Origin: Zhenpiania hominis
GTDB taxonomy: Bacteria; Bacillota; Clostridia; Peptostreptococcales; Anaerovoracaceae
Assembly: GCF_014333425.1 (NCBI RefSeq)
Contig: NZ_JACRYT010000012.1
Span: forward strand, 26,190 to 90,189
Length of the DNA: 64,000 nt
Reading direction: 5' to 3'
Position numbers and translations under genes: made by a program. Positions within the stretch are counted from its first letter, which is position 1, and each line of letters opens with the position of its first letter. The notes under the pieces were generated by a model that made no database searches, had not been told where the DNA came from, and worked only from the letters and a program-made list of their open reading frames with translations. This document shows positions 44,106-52,955 of this stretch, piece by piece.

Positions 44106-44807
44106 CTACATTTTTACAAGCAAAGGCCAGACAATTACCACATAAAAAATCCCGGCGCCGCAGATATACGGCCCCAGCGGCACCATATCCTCCTTTTTGA
44201 TTTTCCGCATCAGCAGCAGAACCGAAAAAATAACCGCGCTTCCTACGGCCGATAAAACCAGCACCCACAGCGTCCCCCGAAAACCAAGGGCCAGCCCTGC
44301 CGCCGCAAATAATTTTACATCGCCGAATCCTAAAGTTTCCTTTTTCAGAATCAATTTTCCAATCAGAGCGGAAGCAAGCATCACCCCACCGCCCAGCAGC
44401 ATCCCCCACATCGGCTGCAGAAAACTGCTGTGGAAAGGAATAAATCCCAGCGCGGAAATCGCCGTCAGAATAACAAACTGATCCGGAATGATCCCGTACT
44501 TTTTATCCGCTAATCCGATTTCAAGCAAAGCCCAGCAGAAAACAACCGCCGCCGCGGCAAAGGCCCAGTCTTCGATTACAAGGCGAATCCCTCCCGCCAT
44601 AAAAAATCCGGAAAACACCCACTTCCACGGAACCCCCTTCACCCGTTGCTGATGCGGATCCTCCAACGCTTCATCCGGCTTCTGACCGTAATCACACAGC
44701 CACTGCGCCGGGATCTTATTAAAGATATAGACGGCCGCGTGACCCGCGAAAATTCCGACAACAACAGCTCCGCAGATCTTCGCCAGAAGTATTATCATAT
44801 CCAGCAT
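44106..44807 (-). CDS. Type IV prepilin peptidase-like protein (A24)
   Basis: 233 residues from ATG 44807, which follows AAAGGAG; an upstream start at 44870 is weaker. About six or seven membrane helices. Catalytic aspartates in LADKKYGIIPDQF and GFGDVK, the A24 peptidase signature. The N-terminal methylase domain with its CxxC zinc pairs is absent, so it resembles the short FlaK/EppA-like or TadV-like peptidases. No pilin or assembly gene is in the window. Confidence 0.85.
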   Translation of the reverse strand: MLDMIILLAKICGAVVVGIFAGHAAVYIFNKIPAQWLCDYGQKPDEALEDPHQQRVKGVPWKWVFSGFFMAGGIRLVIEDWAFAAAAVVFCWALLEIGLADKKYGIIPDQFVILTAISALGFIPFHSSFLQPMWGMLLGGGVMLASALIGKLILKKETLGFGDVKLFAAAGLALGFRGTLWVLVLSAVGSAVIFSVLLLMRKIKKEDMVPLGPYICGAGIFYVVIVWPLLVKM

Positions 44808-44989
44808 GTTCCCAATCTCCTTTTTCCTTTTCTTTTTCCTTGTGTCCCTCCATTCTACCAATATCGACAAAATACCTCAAGAGGTTTCTTTAAACTCGGA
44901 ATTTGTCGAAAATCTCATGTGGATTTTTGTCTTTTTTCCTTTTAAAATCTACTTAAATAGAAATTTATCAGAGAATTGGGGGTATTATT

Positions 44990-46627
44990 ATGTTGGGAGA
45001 ACGACTGACGATTTTAATTTTTTTGCTCTTTTCCGCACTGATTGCCAGTGGTCTGTGGATCCTGAAAAACATCCATACTATGAAAAAACAGAAACAGCAT
45101 TCCGCCTTGGTGATAGAAAACATGAAGCAGCAGCTTTCCCATCAGATAGAGGAGGTTCAATTTCACCGGAAAGCAAAAGAGGCTCTGTTGTCCAGCCTGT
45201 CCCATGAACTGCGAACACCGCTGAATGCCATTGTCGGATTGAATCATATTCTGGAGGAGTCGGAACTCAGTGATCGACAGAAAGAAATTGTGTCGAAAAT
45301 TCAGTCATCTTCCGATCATCTTACGTCGCTGCTCAATGACATTCTTGACTTTTCCATGTTAAAAAGTGAAAAACTGACGTTGAATCCTTCCCGGTTCCGT
45401 CTGAAAGATTTTTTGGACAACCTTGCCGCGCAATATGTACCGAAGGCAGATACCAAGGGGATCCGTCTCTTAACAGACTACCAGTTTGATCCGGATCTCT
45501 GTCTGCGTCTTGATCCTGTACGTCTGGAACAGGTTCTGTCAAACCTTCTCAAAAATGCGCTGCAATTTACCGATACCGGTTTCATCCGGATCCACGTCCA
45601 TGTTTTAAAAGAATTTTCGGATACCGCCACCCTAAAATTCGCGGTAGAAGATACCGGCGTAGGTCTGCGCGGGGAGGATCTGAGCGACATTTTCACGGAA
45701 TTTCATCCTGCGGAAGGCAACCTTACCAAAACGCATCCGGGTTCAGGGTTGGGACTTCCCATCTGTCGCTTGCTGATTGAACGCATGGGTGGAGCTATCT
45801 GGGTAGAGAGCAAAAAAGATCTTGGCTCCACCTTCTTTTTTACCATAACCGCGTCCCGAAGCTATCATGCCTGTGAAAGCGACAGCCATCTTGCCCCGAT
45901 CCTGCACGGCCATGGGGAACGGGTACTTGTTGTGGAGGATACACAAATCAATTACGATGTTGTGGAAGAACTTCTGTCCAAAGCCGAAATCCGGTGTGAT
46001 CACGCGCCATCCGGACTGGCAGCGCTTAATCTATGTGAAAAAAGAGGACCTTCCTACTACAAGGTCATTCTTATGGACATTCATATGCCCATAATGGATG
46101 GTTATGAGACTTGCCGAAAACTCAGAGAAATGGGAATCGAAACGCCAATCATCGCTCTGACCGCCACAAATATAACTCAGGAAGTCCTGGACAGACATGG
46201 TCATCTGTTTGAGTCGTTTATTATTAAGCCCTTTCGCTATACCCAGCTTTACCGCGCGCTGCGCCCCTTTATCGAAGAGGTTCCCCTTCCGGAAGCTAAT
46301 TTTTCTCCGGAAGATCCTTATGCCGGGAAAGATATAGCGATTGAAAATCTGGGAGGCAGCAATGCTCTTTATGAAAAGCACTTAGCTAAATTTAAACAGA
46401 ATTATGCCGCGGCAGGGAAAAGTTTGGAGCTTCATCTGACCTCAGGAGACAGAACCGAAGCCAAAATATTGGCCCACTCTGTAAAAGGACTCGCCGGAAC
46501 TCTCGGACTTACTTATCTTGCGCGTTCCGCTGAGGCTCTGGAATCTGCAATTAACAATGGAGAGCAGGATCTGAATTCGGAAATAGCCGCGTTTCAGGAT
46601 CGGCTCGCTCAGGTTGTAGAAGGCTGA
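44990..46627 (+). CDS. Hybrid sensor histidine kinase with REC and Hpt domains
   Basis: 545 residues: one membrane helix (7-26) with almost no extracellular part; coiled coil (32-65); HisKA with phospho-His 72 in SHELRTPLNA; HATPase with N, G1 (DTGVGL) and G2 (GSGLGLPI) boxes; receiver domain (~310-430) with phospho-Asp in ILMDIHMPIMDG; C-terminal Hpt with His 496 in HSVKGLAG. This BarA-like layout runs a phosphorelay to an unlinked regulator. No sensor domain is visible, so the signal may be membrane-derived or supplied by a partner. Ends with a 19-base overlap with the convergent OB-fold gene. Confidence 0.93.
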   Translation: MLGERLTILIFLLFSALIASGLWILKNIHTMKKQKQHSALVIENMKQQLSHQIEEVQFHRKAKEALLSSLSHELRTPLNAIVGLNHILEESELSDRQKEIVSKIQSSSDHLTSLLNDILDFSMLKSEKLTLNPSRFRLKDFLDNLAAQYVPKADTKGIRLLTDYQFDPDLCLRLDPVRLEQVLSNLLKNALQFTDTGFIRIHVHVLKEFSDTATLKFAVEDTGVGLRGEDLSDIFTEFHPAEGNLTKTHPGSGLGLPICRLLIERMGGAIWVESKKDLGSTFFFTITASRSYHACESDSHLAPILHGHGERVLVVEDTQINYDVVEELLSKAEIRCDHAPSGLAALNLCEKRGPSYYKVILMDIHMPIMDGYETCRKLREMGIETPIIALTATNITQEVLDRHGHLFESFIIKPFRYTQLYRALRPFIEEVPLPEANFSPEDPYAGKDIAIENLGGSNALYEKHLAKFKQNYAAAGKSLELHLTSGDRTEAKILAHSVKGLAGTLGLTYLARSAEALESAINNGEQDLNSEIAAFQDRLAQVVEG

Positions 46628-47238
46628 AGTTCCTCCATGCGAACGACGGAAACTTCATAGGCTACTTTTGTACATACTTCTCCATCATCGCTTCGTTTTT
46701 TATATTCTCTGCTTTGAATCCGACCCTCGATCAGCAGCTTGCACCCCACTTCAAGCTCTCCCCCGTAGGCGGCGTTTCTCCCCCAGGCAATGCAGGGAAT
46801 ATAATCGGATTTATTATACATTCGGTTTACAGCCAACATAAGATCGCAGATTTCCCTTCCAAGCGGAGATGTTCTCCGGATCGGTGGTTTGCAGACAAAG
46901 CCTTCCAGGCAAATTTGATTTTCATGGGGGCGTTCTGCCTCCAGAAGTTCCAGTTCTCGGACAAATACAACCACATTCAGATGATTTTTTCCGTCTTTTT
47001 CCTGATTATATGTCCGGACCTGCCCTACTATTTTTACAATCCTTCCTGGTTTGATTTCCATATTTCCAATTAGCCGTTCGGATATCATCAGCCTTATATC
47101 ATCCTCATATCCGCTCTTGCGCAGTATTCCCACCAGTAGAATGTAAAAAGCTTCCCCATAAGTTTTGTGGCTGAATTCCAGTTCGGACAGGACTTTTCCA
47201 ATAAGCCGAGCACTGTTTCCTTCCAGAATCTTTTCCAT
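46609..47238 (-). CDS. Tandem OB-fold SSB-like protein
   Basis: 209 residues with two SSB-like OB folds: ~8-100 (SARLIGKV...IVGQVRTYNQEK) and ~105-200 (NQICLEGFVCKPPIRRTSPLGREICDLMLAVNR...PCIAWGRNA). The second half closely resembles canonical SSB, but no acidic C-terminal tip (DDDIPF-like) for partner binding is present; it ends ELQPSTT. Probably a single-stranded-DNA-binding protein with an accessory role. GGGGGGA lies before the ATG. Convergent with the kinase. Confidence 0.8.
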   Translation of the reverse strand: MEKILEGNSARLIGKVLSELEFSHKTYGEAFYILLVGILRKSGYEDDIRLMISERLIGNMEIKPGRIVKIVGQVRTYNQEKDGKNHLNVVVFVRELELLEAERPHENQICLEGFVCKPPIRRTSPLGREICDLMLAVNRMYNKSDYIPCIAWGRNAAYGGELEVGCKLLIEGRIQSREYKKRSDDGEVCTKVAYEVSVVRMEELQPSTT

Positions 47239-47295
47239 AAAAAATCCCCCTAAAGCAAAGTATCTCTAAAATATATTGCTTTTGGGGGATAATTA

Positions 47296-47742
47296 TTACT
47301 GAAAATCCAGTTTCATCACTTCCGGATGGCAGTTCTTTCCATACTGCGGACAGGTCAGACATTCGAAAAAGTTGGGAGCGTCCTCCCTCGCCACAGTCTG
47401 AAATCCATTCTTACGGAAAAACTCCGGCGCGCGCGCCACCAGGTAAATGCTGGTTCCACCTCTTGACAAGGTTTCCTCTATGGCTTTATCTAAGAGGATC
47501 TTTCCGATTTTCAGCTTCCGGTAAAGCTTTTCAACCGCGATTCCGTCAATGATGAACTCACCTTCCCGTTTTGCCAGAACCAAAGCTGCAATCAGATGTC
47601 CGTCCTCGCCATGAGTAACCTGCCAGCATTTCACCAGATCCGTAGGCACCGGTTCTTCTTCCGAAAATTCCAGCTCATTTTCAATGAAGAAGGGTACCAG
47701 TTTTTCATAGTCTTTTGTTTCACTCATTCTGAAATTAATCAT
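47296..47742 (-). CDS. GNAT-family N-acetyltransferase
   Basis: 148 residues. GNAT fold with acetyl-CoA loop region AVEKLYRKLKIGKILLDKAIEE (R/QxxGxG/A variant RKLKIG) near 70-91. A C-terminal Cys-rich tip ECLTCPQYGKNCHPEVM could bind metal. Substrate unknown. The ATG directly follows the lipid kinase stop (TAAATG). Confidence 0.82.
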   Translation of the reverse strand: MINFRMSETKDYEKLVPFFIENELEFSEEEPVPTDLVKCWQVTHGEDGHLIAALVLAKREGEFIIDGIAVEKLYRKLKIGKILLDKAIEETLSRGGTSIYLVARAPEFFRKNGFQTVAREDAPNFFECLTCPQYGKNCHPEVMKLDFQ

Positions 47743-48651
47743 TTATATATCGTCCACCTCCGTAAAAATTCTCAGACGGTTGTGAAGGATGCTGAATTCC
47801 AGCGGGAACGGCTCTCCCTTCTCTCCGTCGATATCCGTTGAAATATTATCCTCACTTTCAATCCGCAGATGATCCGTCTGAAACGTCAGTACATGCTTGC
47901 TCTTGGAATGGTTCCCGTGAATGACATTAAAGAGCAGCGGTCCCAGTTCCAGAATCGGCATTTTCCGGAATAAAATCACATCCATCATGCCGTCGTTAAT
48001 CTCCGATTCCGGCGAAATTCTCTTGAAGCCGCCCGCGGAAATTCCGTTCATCACGACCATAAAATACATTTCTTCTTCATAAGTCATATCGTCTGTGATA
48101 AGCTTTACTTTATGTGCTCTCAGATTCGGCACTTCCGTAACCGCTTTGAGGTAATAGGCCATGACGCCGATGGTATTCTTCAGGTTCGGATCCGTCTTCT
48201 GGCTGACATCAATCAAAGCTCCCATCGCTGCCACGTTAACGAAATAGCGATCGTTTACCTGTCCTACATCCGCGTTGGTAAAATGCTCTCCAAGCGCGAT
48301 ATCGATCATCTTATCCATATCATTTGGAATTTCAAAATAATAGGCAAAGTCATTTGCTGTACCTGCCGGAAAAATCGCCAACGGCAAGTTAATATTATGT
48401 CTTATCATAGCATTGACGCAGATGTTGATCGTCCCATCTCCTCCTGCCGCGATAATCTGTCTGTATTCATCCTGATTCATATTGGACAGCGCTTTGTTGA
48501 TCGCCATGCCCTTTGCCGCCCGGATCGGCTCAATCTGATAGCCCGCGGTCTGGAAACGATCGATGATATGGTCCAGATTATTCTTGAACAACCCGTTTCC
48601 GGAATGGGGATTGTAGAACAGCAGAACTTTTTTCGCTTCTTTTTCACACAT
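47743..48651 (-). CDS. YegS/DgkB-type lipid kinase
   Basis: 302 residues. Diacylglycerol-kinase catalytic domain: FYNPHSGNGLFK near 11, AAGGDGTIN near 66 (the GGDGT nucleotide loop) and IFPAGTANDFAYY near 93. The C-terminal beta domain contains FRKMP and ENISTDIDGEKGEPFP. Phosphorylates diacylglycerol or a related lipid at the membrane. Overlaps folC by eight bases. Confidence 0.92.
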   Translation of the reverse strand: MCEKEAKKVLLFYNPHSGNGLFKNNLDHIIDRFQTAGYQIEPIRAAKGMAINKALSNMNQDEYRQIIAAGGDGTINICVNAMIRHNINLPLAIFPAGTANDFAYYFEIPNDMDKMIDIALGEHFTNADVGQVNDRYFVNVAAMGALIDVSQKTDPNLKNTIGVMAYYLKAVTEVPNLRAHKVKLITDDMTYEEEMYFMVVMNGISAGGFKRISPESEINDGMMDVILFRKMPILELGPLLFNVIHGNHSKSKHVLTFQTDHLRIESEDNISTDIDGEKGEPFPLEFSILHNRLRIFTEVDDI

Positions 48652-49930
48652 GATTTAAAATCTCCTTTACACTTCCTATCAGATATAATGACCCGGCAAA
48701 CAGCACAACCTCCGGTTCGGATTTATGGCTCCGAGCCATCCGCACTGCCTGTCCGGCGCTTTCGGCGATTTCACACGCCGCGCCTTTTTCCTTCAGAATC
48801 CGCGCCAGTTCCCGCGCCGGCAGCTTCCTCGGGTTATCCGGTTCCGCCGCAATGAACTGATCCGTAATCTCGCAAAATGAATCGGTAATTTTATCGATCT
48901 CTTTATCAGCCAGCATTCCGACAACCATCAGGATTCTGCGTTCCGGAAAACAACGCTTCATAGTTTCCCGAAGAGCCTCCGCTCCCGCGGCGTTATGGGC
49001 GCCGTCCAGAATCAGATACGGCTCCTCCCCCGCAATCTCGAATCTTCCCGGCTGTCTGGCTTTCTCCATTCCCCGGTACAGGTTATCCCGATGGACGTTT
49101 ATCAGTCCTTTTTTCCGCAGAATTTCCAGAGCCAGAAGGGCGGTCTTGGCGTTTTCCACCTGGTGTTTTCCCGCCATGCAAATACGCACGCCGCTGTAAT
49201 CTGTGCCGTAGATTTCCATATCAAAAGAACTTCCCCCCGCGGTTTCCTCCCAGACAGCATACCGCAGCTTTGTGGCGTCATACAGCACGCACCCCTTCTG
49301 GTAAGCGATCCTTGCGATCACCGCCGCTGCTTCCCGTTGATCAACATTGGAAACGACCGGAACGCCGTCTTTTATGATTCCGGCCTTCTCCCCCGCGATT
49401 TCTTCCAGGGTGCTGCCCAGGCGATCCATGTGATCGTAAGAAATGGAAGTAATAATGCTGATCAGCGGCTTTTCCACCACATTGGTGGAATCCCCTCTGC
49501 CTCCCAGCCCCACCTCCAGAATCACAAAGTCCGCTTTTTTCTCCGCGAAATAAAGGAAGGCTATGGCGGTGATAACTTCAAATTCCGTGGGGGAATCCGC
49601 TCCTTCCCGAACCATTTCTTCCGCTTTTTCCAATACTTTCCGGCTGCATGACTCCAGGTCTTCATCGGAAATCTCCTGTCCGTCAAACTGGATCCGTTCG
49701 TTAAAGCGCCGGATAAAGGGTGAAATATAAAGTCCCACCCGATATCCGTTTTCCTGAAGGGCTTCGTAAAGGTACCGGCAGACCGACCCCTTGCCGTTAG
49801 TCCCCGCCACATGAATGGCCTTTAAATCCCGGTGCGGATTCCCCAGCTTTGCAAGAAGGATCTCCATTCGCTCCAGTCCCAGAACGCTTCCAAATCGTTC
49901 AAATTCGTGTATTCGTTTTATCGCGTCCAT
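48644..49930 (-). CDS. folC: Folylpolyglutamate synthase / dihydrofolate synthase
   Basis: 428 residues. Mur-ligase fold: P-loop VAGTNGKGSVCRYL near 41, VILEVGLGGRGDSTNV near 136, and ILDGAHNAAGAEAL near 308. Adds glutamate residues to folates in an ATP-dependent reaction. Lies 11 bases after valS, a gene order common in Clostridia and Bacilli. Confidence 0.96.
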   Translation of the reverse strand: MDAIKRIHEFERFGSVLGLERMEILLAKLGNPHRDLKAIHVAGTNGKGSVCRYLYEALQENGYRVGLYISPFIRRFNERIQFDGQEISDEDLESCSRKVLEKAEEMVREGADSPTEFEVITAIAFLYFAEKKADFVILEVGLGGRGDSTNVVEKPLISIITSISYDHMDRLGSTLEEIAGEKAGIIKDGVPVVSNVDQREAAAVIARIAYQKGCVLYDATKLRYAVWEETAGGSSFDMEIYGTDYSGVRICMAGKHQVENAKTALLALEILRKKGLINVHRDNLYRGMEKARQPGRFEIAGEEPYLILDGAHNAAGAEALRETMKRCFPERRILMVVGMLADKEIDKITDSFCEITDQFIAAEPDNPRKLPARELARILKEKGAACEIAESAGQAVRMARSHKSEPEVVLFAGSLYLIGSVKEILNHV

Positions 49931-49941
49931 AGCACCCCGCC

Positions 49942-52617
49942 TTACAGCTTTCGCTCTACGGTTGCCAGCTGTTCACAGACTTTCGCCAGCATTTCTTCAT
50001 ATTTGGCCATTTTCGCTTTTTCTTCGTTTACGACTTTCTCCGGCGCTTTCTTCACAAACCCTTCGTTGGAAAGCTTTCCTTTTACTCGCTTTACTTCGCC
50101 TTCCAGCTTTTTCTTTTCCTTGGTCAGCCGTTCAAACTCCGCTTTATAATCCACCAGATCATCCAGCGGAATAAAGAGTTCCGCCCCGTTTATAACCGCG
50201 GACATGACATCTTCCGGTACATCGCTCTTTTCTTCCGTAAAGGTAATGTCCGTAATATTCGCCAGCTTTTTGATATAGCGTTCCGCTGCCTGAATCGTAT
50301 CCATGGAGTGGCCCTTCGCCAGAATCACGGCTCGCAGCTTTCTGCTCGGCGCGGCGTCCGCTTCCGCCCGGATATTCCGGATGCTGCGGATCGCGTCCAT
50401 AGCCATGTTCAGCTTTTCCACCTCTTCCGGGAATTCGAAAGCGTTCTCATAAACCGGCCAGTGGTCTTTCATCAGGAAATGATCCGGATTCTCTTCCGAT
50501 GCTGCCTCTTTTGGAAGATATCCCCAGATTTCCTCTGTAATATACGGCATAAACGGATGGAGCATGCGGAGCATGTCTTTGAGGGCTCTGACAAGAACAG
50601 ATCTCGCAACAGCCTTGTCCTCTTCATCCTCACCATAGAGCCGTCCTTTTACGATTTCAATGTACCAGTCGCAGTATTCGTTCCAGATCAACTCGTAAAC
50701 CCGCTGGCCCGCCAGAGCCAGATCGAATTTTTCCATGGTTTCTGTCATATACTTCGCCGCGTCGTTCACTCTCGAAAGGATCCATTTATCCTCATCCTGC
50801 AGCGCGCCTTCTTTCATTGGCAGGAAGTTTCCGTCCTCGTCCTGCAAGTTCATAATTACAAACCGGGAAGCGTTCCACAGCTTGTTGGCGAAGTTTCTGG
50901 CGCTTTCCAGCCTGTCCTCTTTAAAGCGCATATCGTTGCCCGGCGTGATTCCGGTTGTGAGCATAAAGCGCAGAGCGTCAGCCCCGTACTGATCGATGAT
51001 TTCCAGCGGATCAATGCCGTTTCCCAGAGATTTGCTCATTTTGCGGCCTTCCGCGTCTCTCACAAGCCCATGGACATACACATATTTAAACGGCGCTTTC
51101 CCTGTGGTTTCCAGCGCGGAAAAGACCATGCGCACAACCCAGAAGAAAATAATATCGTAGCCCGTAACCAGCACATCTGTCGGGTAAAAATACTTCAGAT
51201 CTTCGGTTTCCTCCGGCCATCCCAGGGTGGAGAAAGGCCACAGGGCGGAAGAGAACCAGGTATCCAGTACATCCTCGTCCTGTTTCAGGTTGGTGCTCCC
51301 GCATTTCGTACAGGTTTCCGGCGCGTGCTCCGCTACGATAATCTCTCCGCAGTCCTGGCAGTACCACGCCGGAATCCGGTGTCCCCACCACAGCTGACGG
51401 GAAATGCACCAGTCACGGATCTCTTCCAGCCAGTGAAGATACGTCTTTTCAAACCGCTCCGGCACATGCTTCAGTTCCCCCTTTTTAGCGACTTCGATGG
51501 CCGGTTTTGCCAGCTCTTCCATTTTTACAAACCACTGATCCGACAGCATCGGCTCGATAACCGTGCCGCAGCGGTAACATTCGCCTACCGGAATCACTTT
51601 GTCTTCCGTCTTTACCAGATACCCCGCCTCTTCCAGATCCGCGATCCAGGCCTTCCGGCATTCGTACCGATCCATACCTTCGTATTTGCCCGCCAGGCTG
51701 TTCATGGTCGCGTCTTCGTTGATGCAGCAGAGGCTTTCCAGGTTCTGTCTCTGTCCCACTTCAAAGTCGTTGGCGTCATGGGCCGGCGTAATCTTAACGG
51801 CGCCGGTTCCTTTTTCCGGATCCGGATACGGGTCTGCCACAACCGGAATTTCTCTTCCCACAAGAGGCAGAATGACCTTTTTCCCGACCAGATCCTTGTA
51901 CCGCTCATCTTCCGGATGAACCGCGATGGCCACATCCCCGAACATAGTTTCCGGTCTTGAGGTGGCAACCACAACGCCTTCCCCGCCGTCCGCCGCCGGA
52001 TAGCGAAAATACCAGTACTTGCCGTTTTTATCTTCATGCTCCACTTCCGCGTCGGAAAGAGATGTCCCGCATTTCGGGCACCAGTTGATGAGCCGGTTGC
52101 CCCGGTAAATATATCCCTTTTCATATAATTTTACAAAGAAATGGTTCACCGCCCTGTTGCAGCCCTCATCCATGGTAAAGCGTTCCCTGCTCCAGTCGCA
52201 GGAATCTCCCAGCTTTCGGCACTGCTTTGTAATTTTTCCGCCGTAAATCCGCTTCCAGTCCCAGGCGCGCTTCAGAAATTCTTCCCGCCCGATGTCTTCT
52301 TTTTCCAGGCCTTCATCCTGCCTCAGTTTTTCCACAACCTTTACTTCGGTGGCGATGCTGGCATGATCGCTGCCCGGAAGCCACAGGGCGCTGTACCCCT
52401 GCAGTCTCTTAAAACGGGTCAATACGTCCTGAAGTGTCTGGTCCAGAGCGTGCCCCATGTGAAGCTGCCCTGTAATGTTCGGAGGCGGCATCACAATCGT
52501 AAAGGGTTTTTTATCCGGATCGCGCTCTGCTCGGAATGCTCCCTTTTCTTCCCACATCTGATAGATGCGGTCTTCAAAATCCTTCGGATTATAGGTTTTC
52601 GCAAGATTTTTGCTCAT
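49942..52617 (-). CDS. valS: Valyl-tRNA synthetase
   Basis: 891 residues, class I synthetase. HIGH motif as PPNITGQLHMGHALD near 47; KMSKS motif as RKMSKSLGNGIDP near 529; CP1 editing domain between them; C-terminal coiled coil (YKAEFERLTKEKKKLEGEVKRVKGKL). Charges tRNA-Val and edits threonine. AAAGGAG precedes the ATG. A T-box leader and promoter lie upstream, so it should be induced by uncharged tRNA. Confidence 0.98.
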   Translation of the reverse strand: MSKNLAKTYNPKDFEDRIYQMWEEKGAFRAERDPDKKPFTIVMPPPNITGQLHMGHALDQTLQDVLTRFKRLQGYSALWLPGSDHASIATEVKVVEKLRQDEGLEKEDIGREEFLKRAWDWKRIYGGKITKQCRKLGDSCDWSRERFTMDEGCNRAVNHFFVKLYEKGYIYRGNRLINWCPKCGTSLSDAEVEHEDKNGKYWYFRYPAADGGEGVVVATSRPETMFGDVAIAVHPEDERYKDLVGKKVILPLVGREIPVVADPYPDPEKGTGAVKITPAHDANDFEVGQRQNLESLCCINEDATMNSLAGKYEGMDRYECRKAWIADLEEAGYLVKTEDKVIPVGECYRCGTVIEPMLSDQWFVKMEELAKPAIEVAKKGELKHVPERFEKTYLHWLEEIRDWCISRQLWWGHRIPAWYCQDCGEIIVAEHAPETCTKCGSTNLKQDEDVLDTWFSSALWPFSTLGWPEETEDLKYFYPTDVLVTGYDIIFFWVVRMVFSALETTGKAPFKYVYVHGLVRDAEGRKMSKSLGNGIDPLEIIDQYGADALRFMLTTGITPGNDMRFKEDRLESARNFANKLWNASRFVIMNLQDEDGNFLPMKEGALQDEDKWILSRVNDAAKYMTETMEKFDLALAGQRVYELIWNEYCDWYIEIVKGRLYGEDEEDKAVARSVLVRALKDMLRMLHPFMPYITEEIWGYLPKEAASEENPDHFLMKDHWPVYENAFEFPEEVEKLNMAMDAIRSIRNIRAEADAAPSRKLRAVILAKGHSMDTIQAAERYIKKLANITDITFTEEKSDVPEDVMSAVINGAELFIPLDDLVDYKAEFERLTKEKKKLEGEVKRVKGKLSNEGFVKKAPEKVVNEEKAKMAKYEEMLAKVCEQLATVERKL

Positions 52618-52651
52618 ATATCATTCTCCTTTTCCTTCGTGATTCACAGTA

Positions 52652-52895
52652 TAAAAAAACCGTCCTTTTCTACAAAGGACGGAAAGTTCCGCGGTACCAC
52701 CTTTTTTCCGGTCGTCTTCGCGCAGGGGAACAGGGTCCACATCTGCCCGGACGATTCCGGCTCTCATTTCCCGATAAGACTCCAAAGCAACCTTCAAAAA
52801 CTGTTTCCCTTAAAGGCCTCTCAGCCGCGGACCTTCTCTCTGGCAAGGACTGGTTTTCTACTCCTCTTTTTCAGCGTCTTGTATGAAATTGCATA
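52652..52895 (-). promoter_or_regulatory. T-box riboswitch of valS
   Basis: Minus strand leader with stem I (AGAGAGAAGGTCC, GAAGGTTGC specifier area at about 52788-52796, which includes a GUU valine codon), antiterminator T-box GGTGGTACCGCGG, and terminator CCGTCCTTT/AAAGGACGG (52658-52682) with seven T. The exact specifier triplet is not certain from reading alone; the context is valS. Confidence 0.92.
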
Positions 52896-52900
52896 GAACT

Positions 52901-52928
52901 AGTTTACCTTATTACCGGGAAATGTCAA
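52901..52928 (-). promoter_or_regulatory. Promoter of the valS-folC transcript
   Basis: Minus strand TTGACA (52923-52928), 16-base spacer, TAAACT (52901-52906). Confidence 0.7.
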
Positions 52929-52955
52929 GCGGATTCTGGCTTTTTCCGCGTCCAT

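Noticed and set aside
43894..44409. 171-codon frame overlapping the prepilin peptidase end
   Set aside because: It reads the peptidase in a wrong frame and then the palindrome region; Gly/Arg-rich and without any motif.
50308..51960. 550-codon open frame on the plus strand across valS
   Set aside because: Shadow of valS, which has HIGH and KMSKS motifs and a T-box leader.
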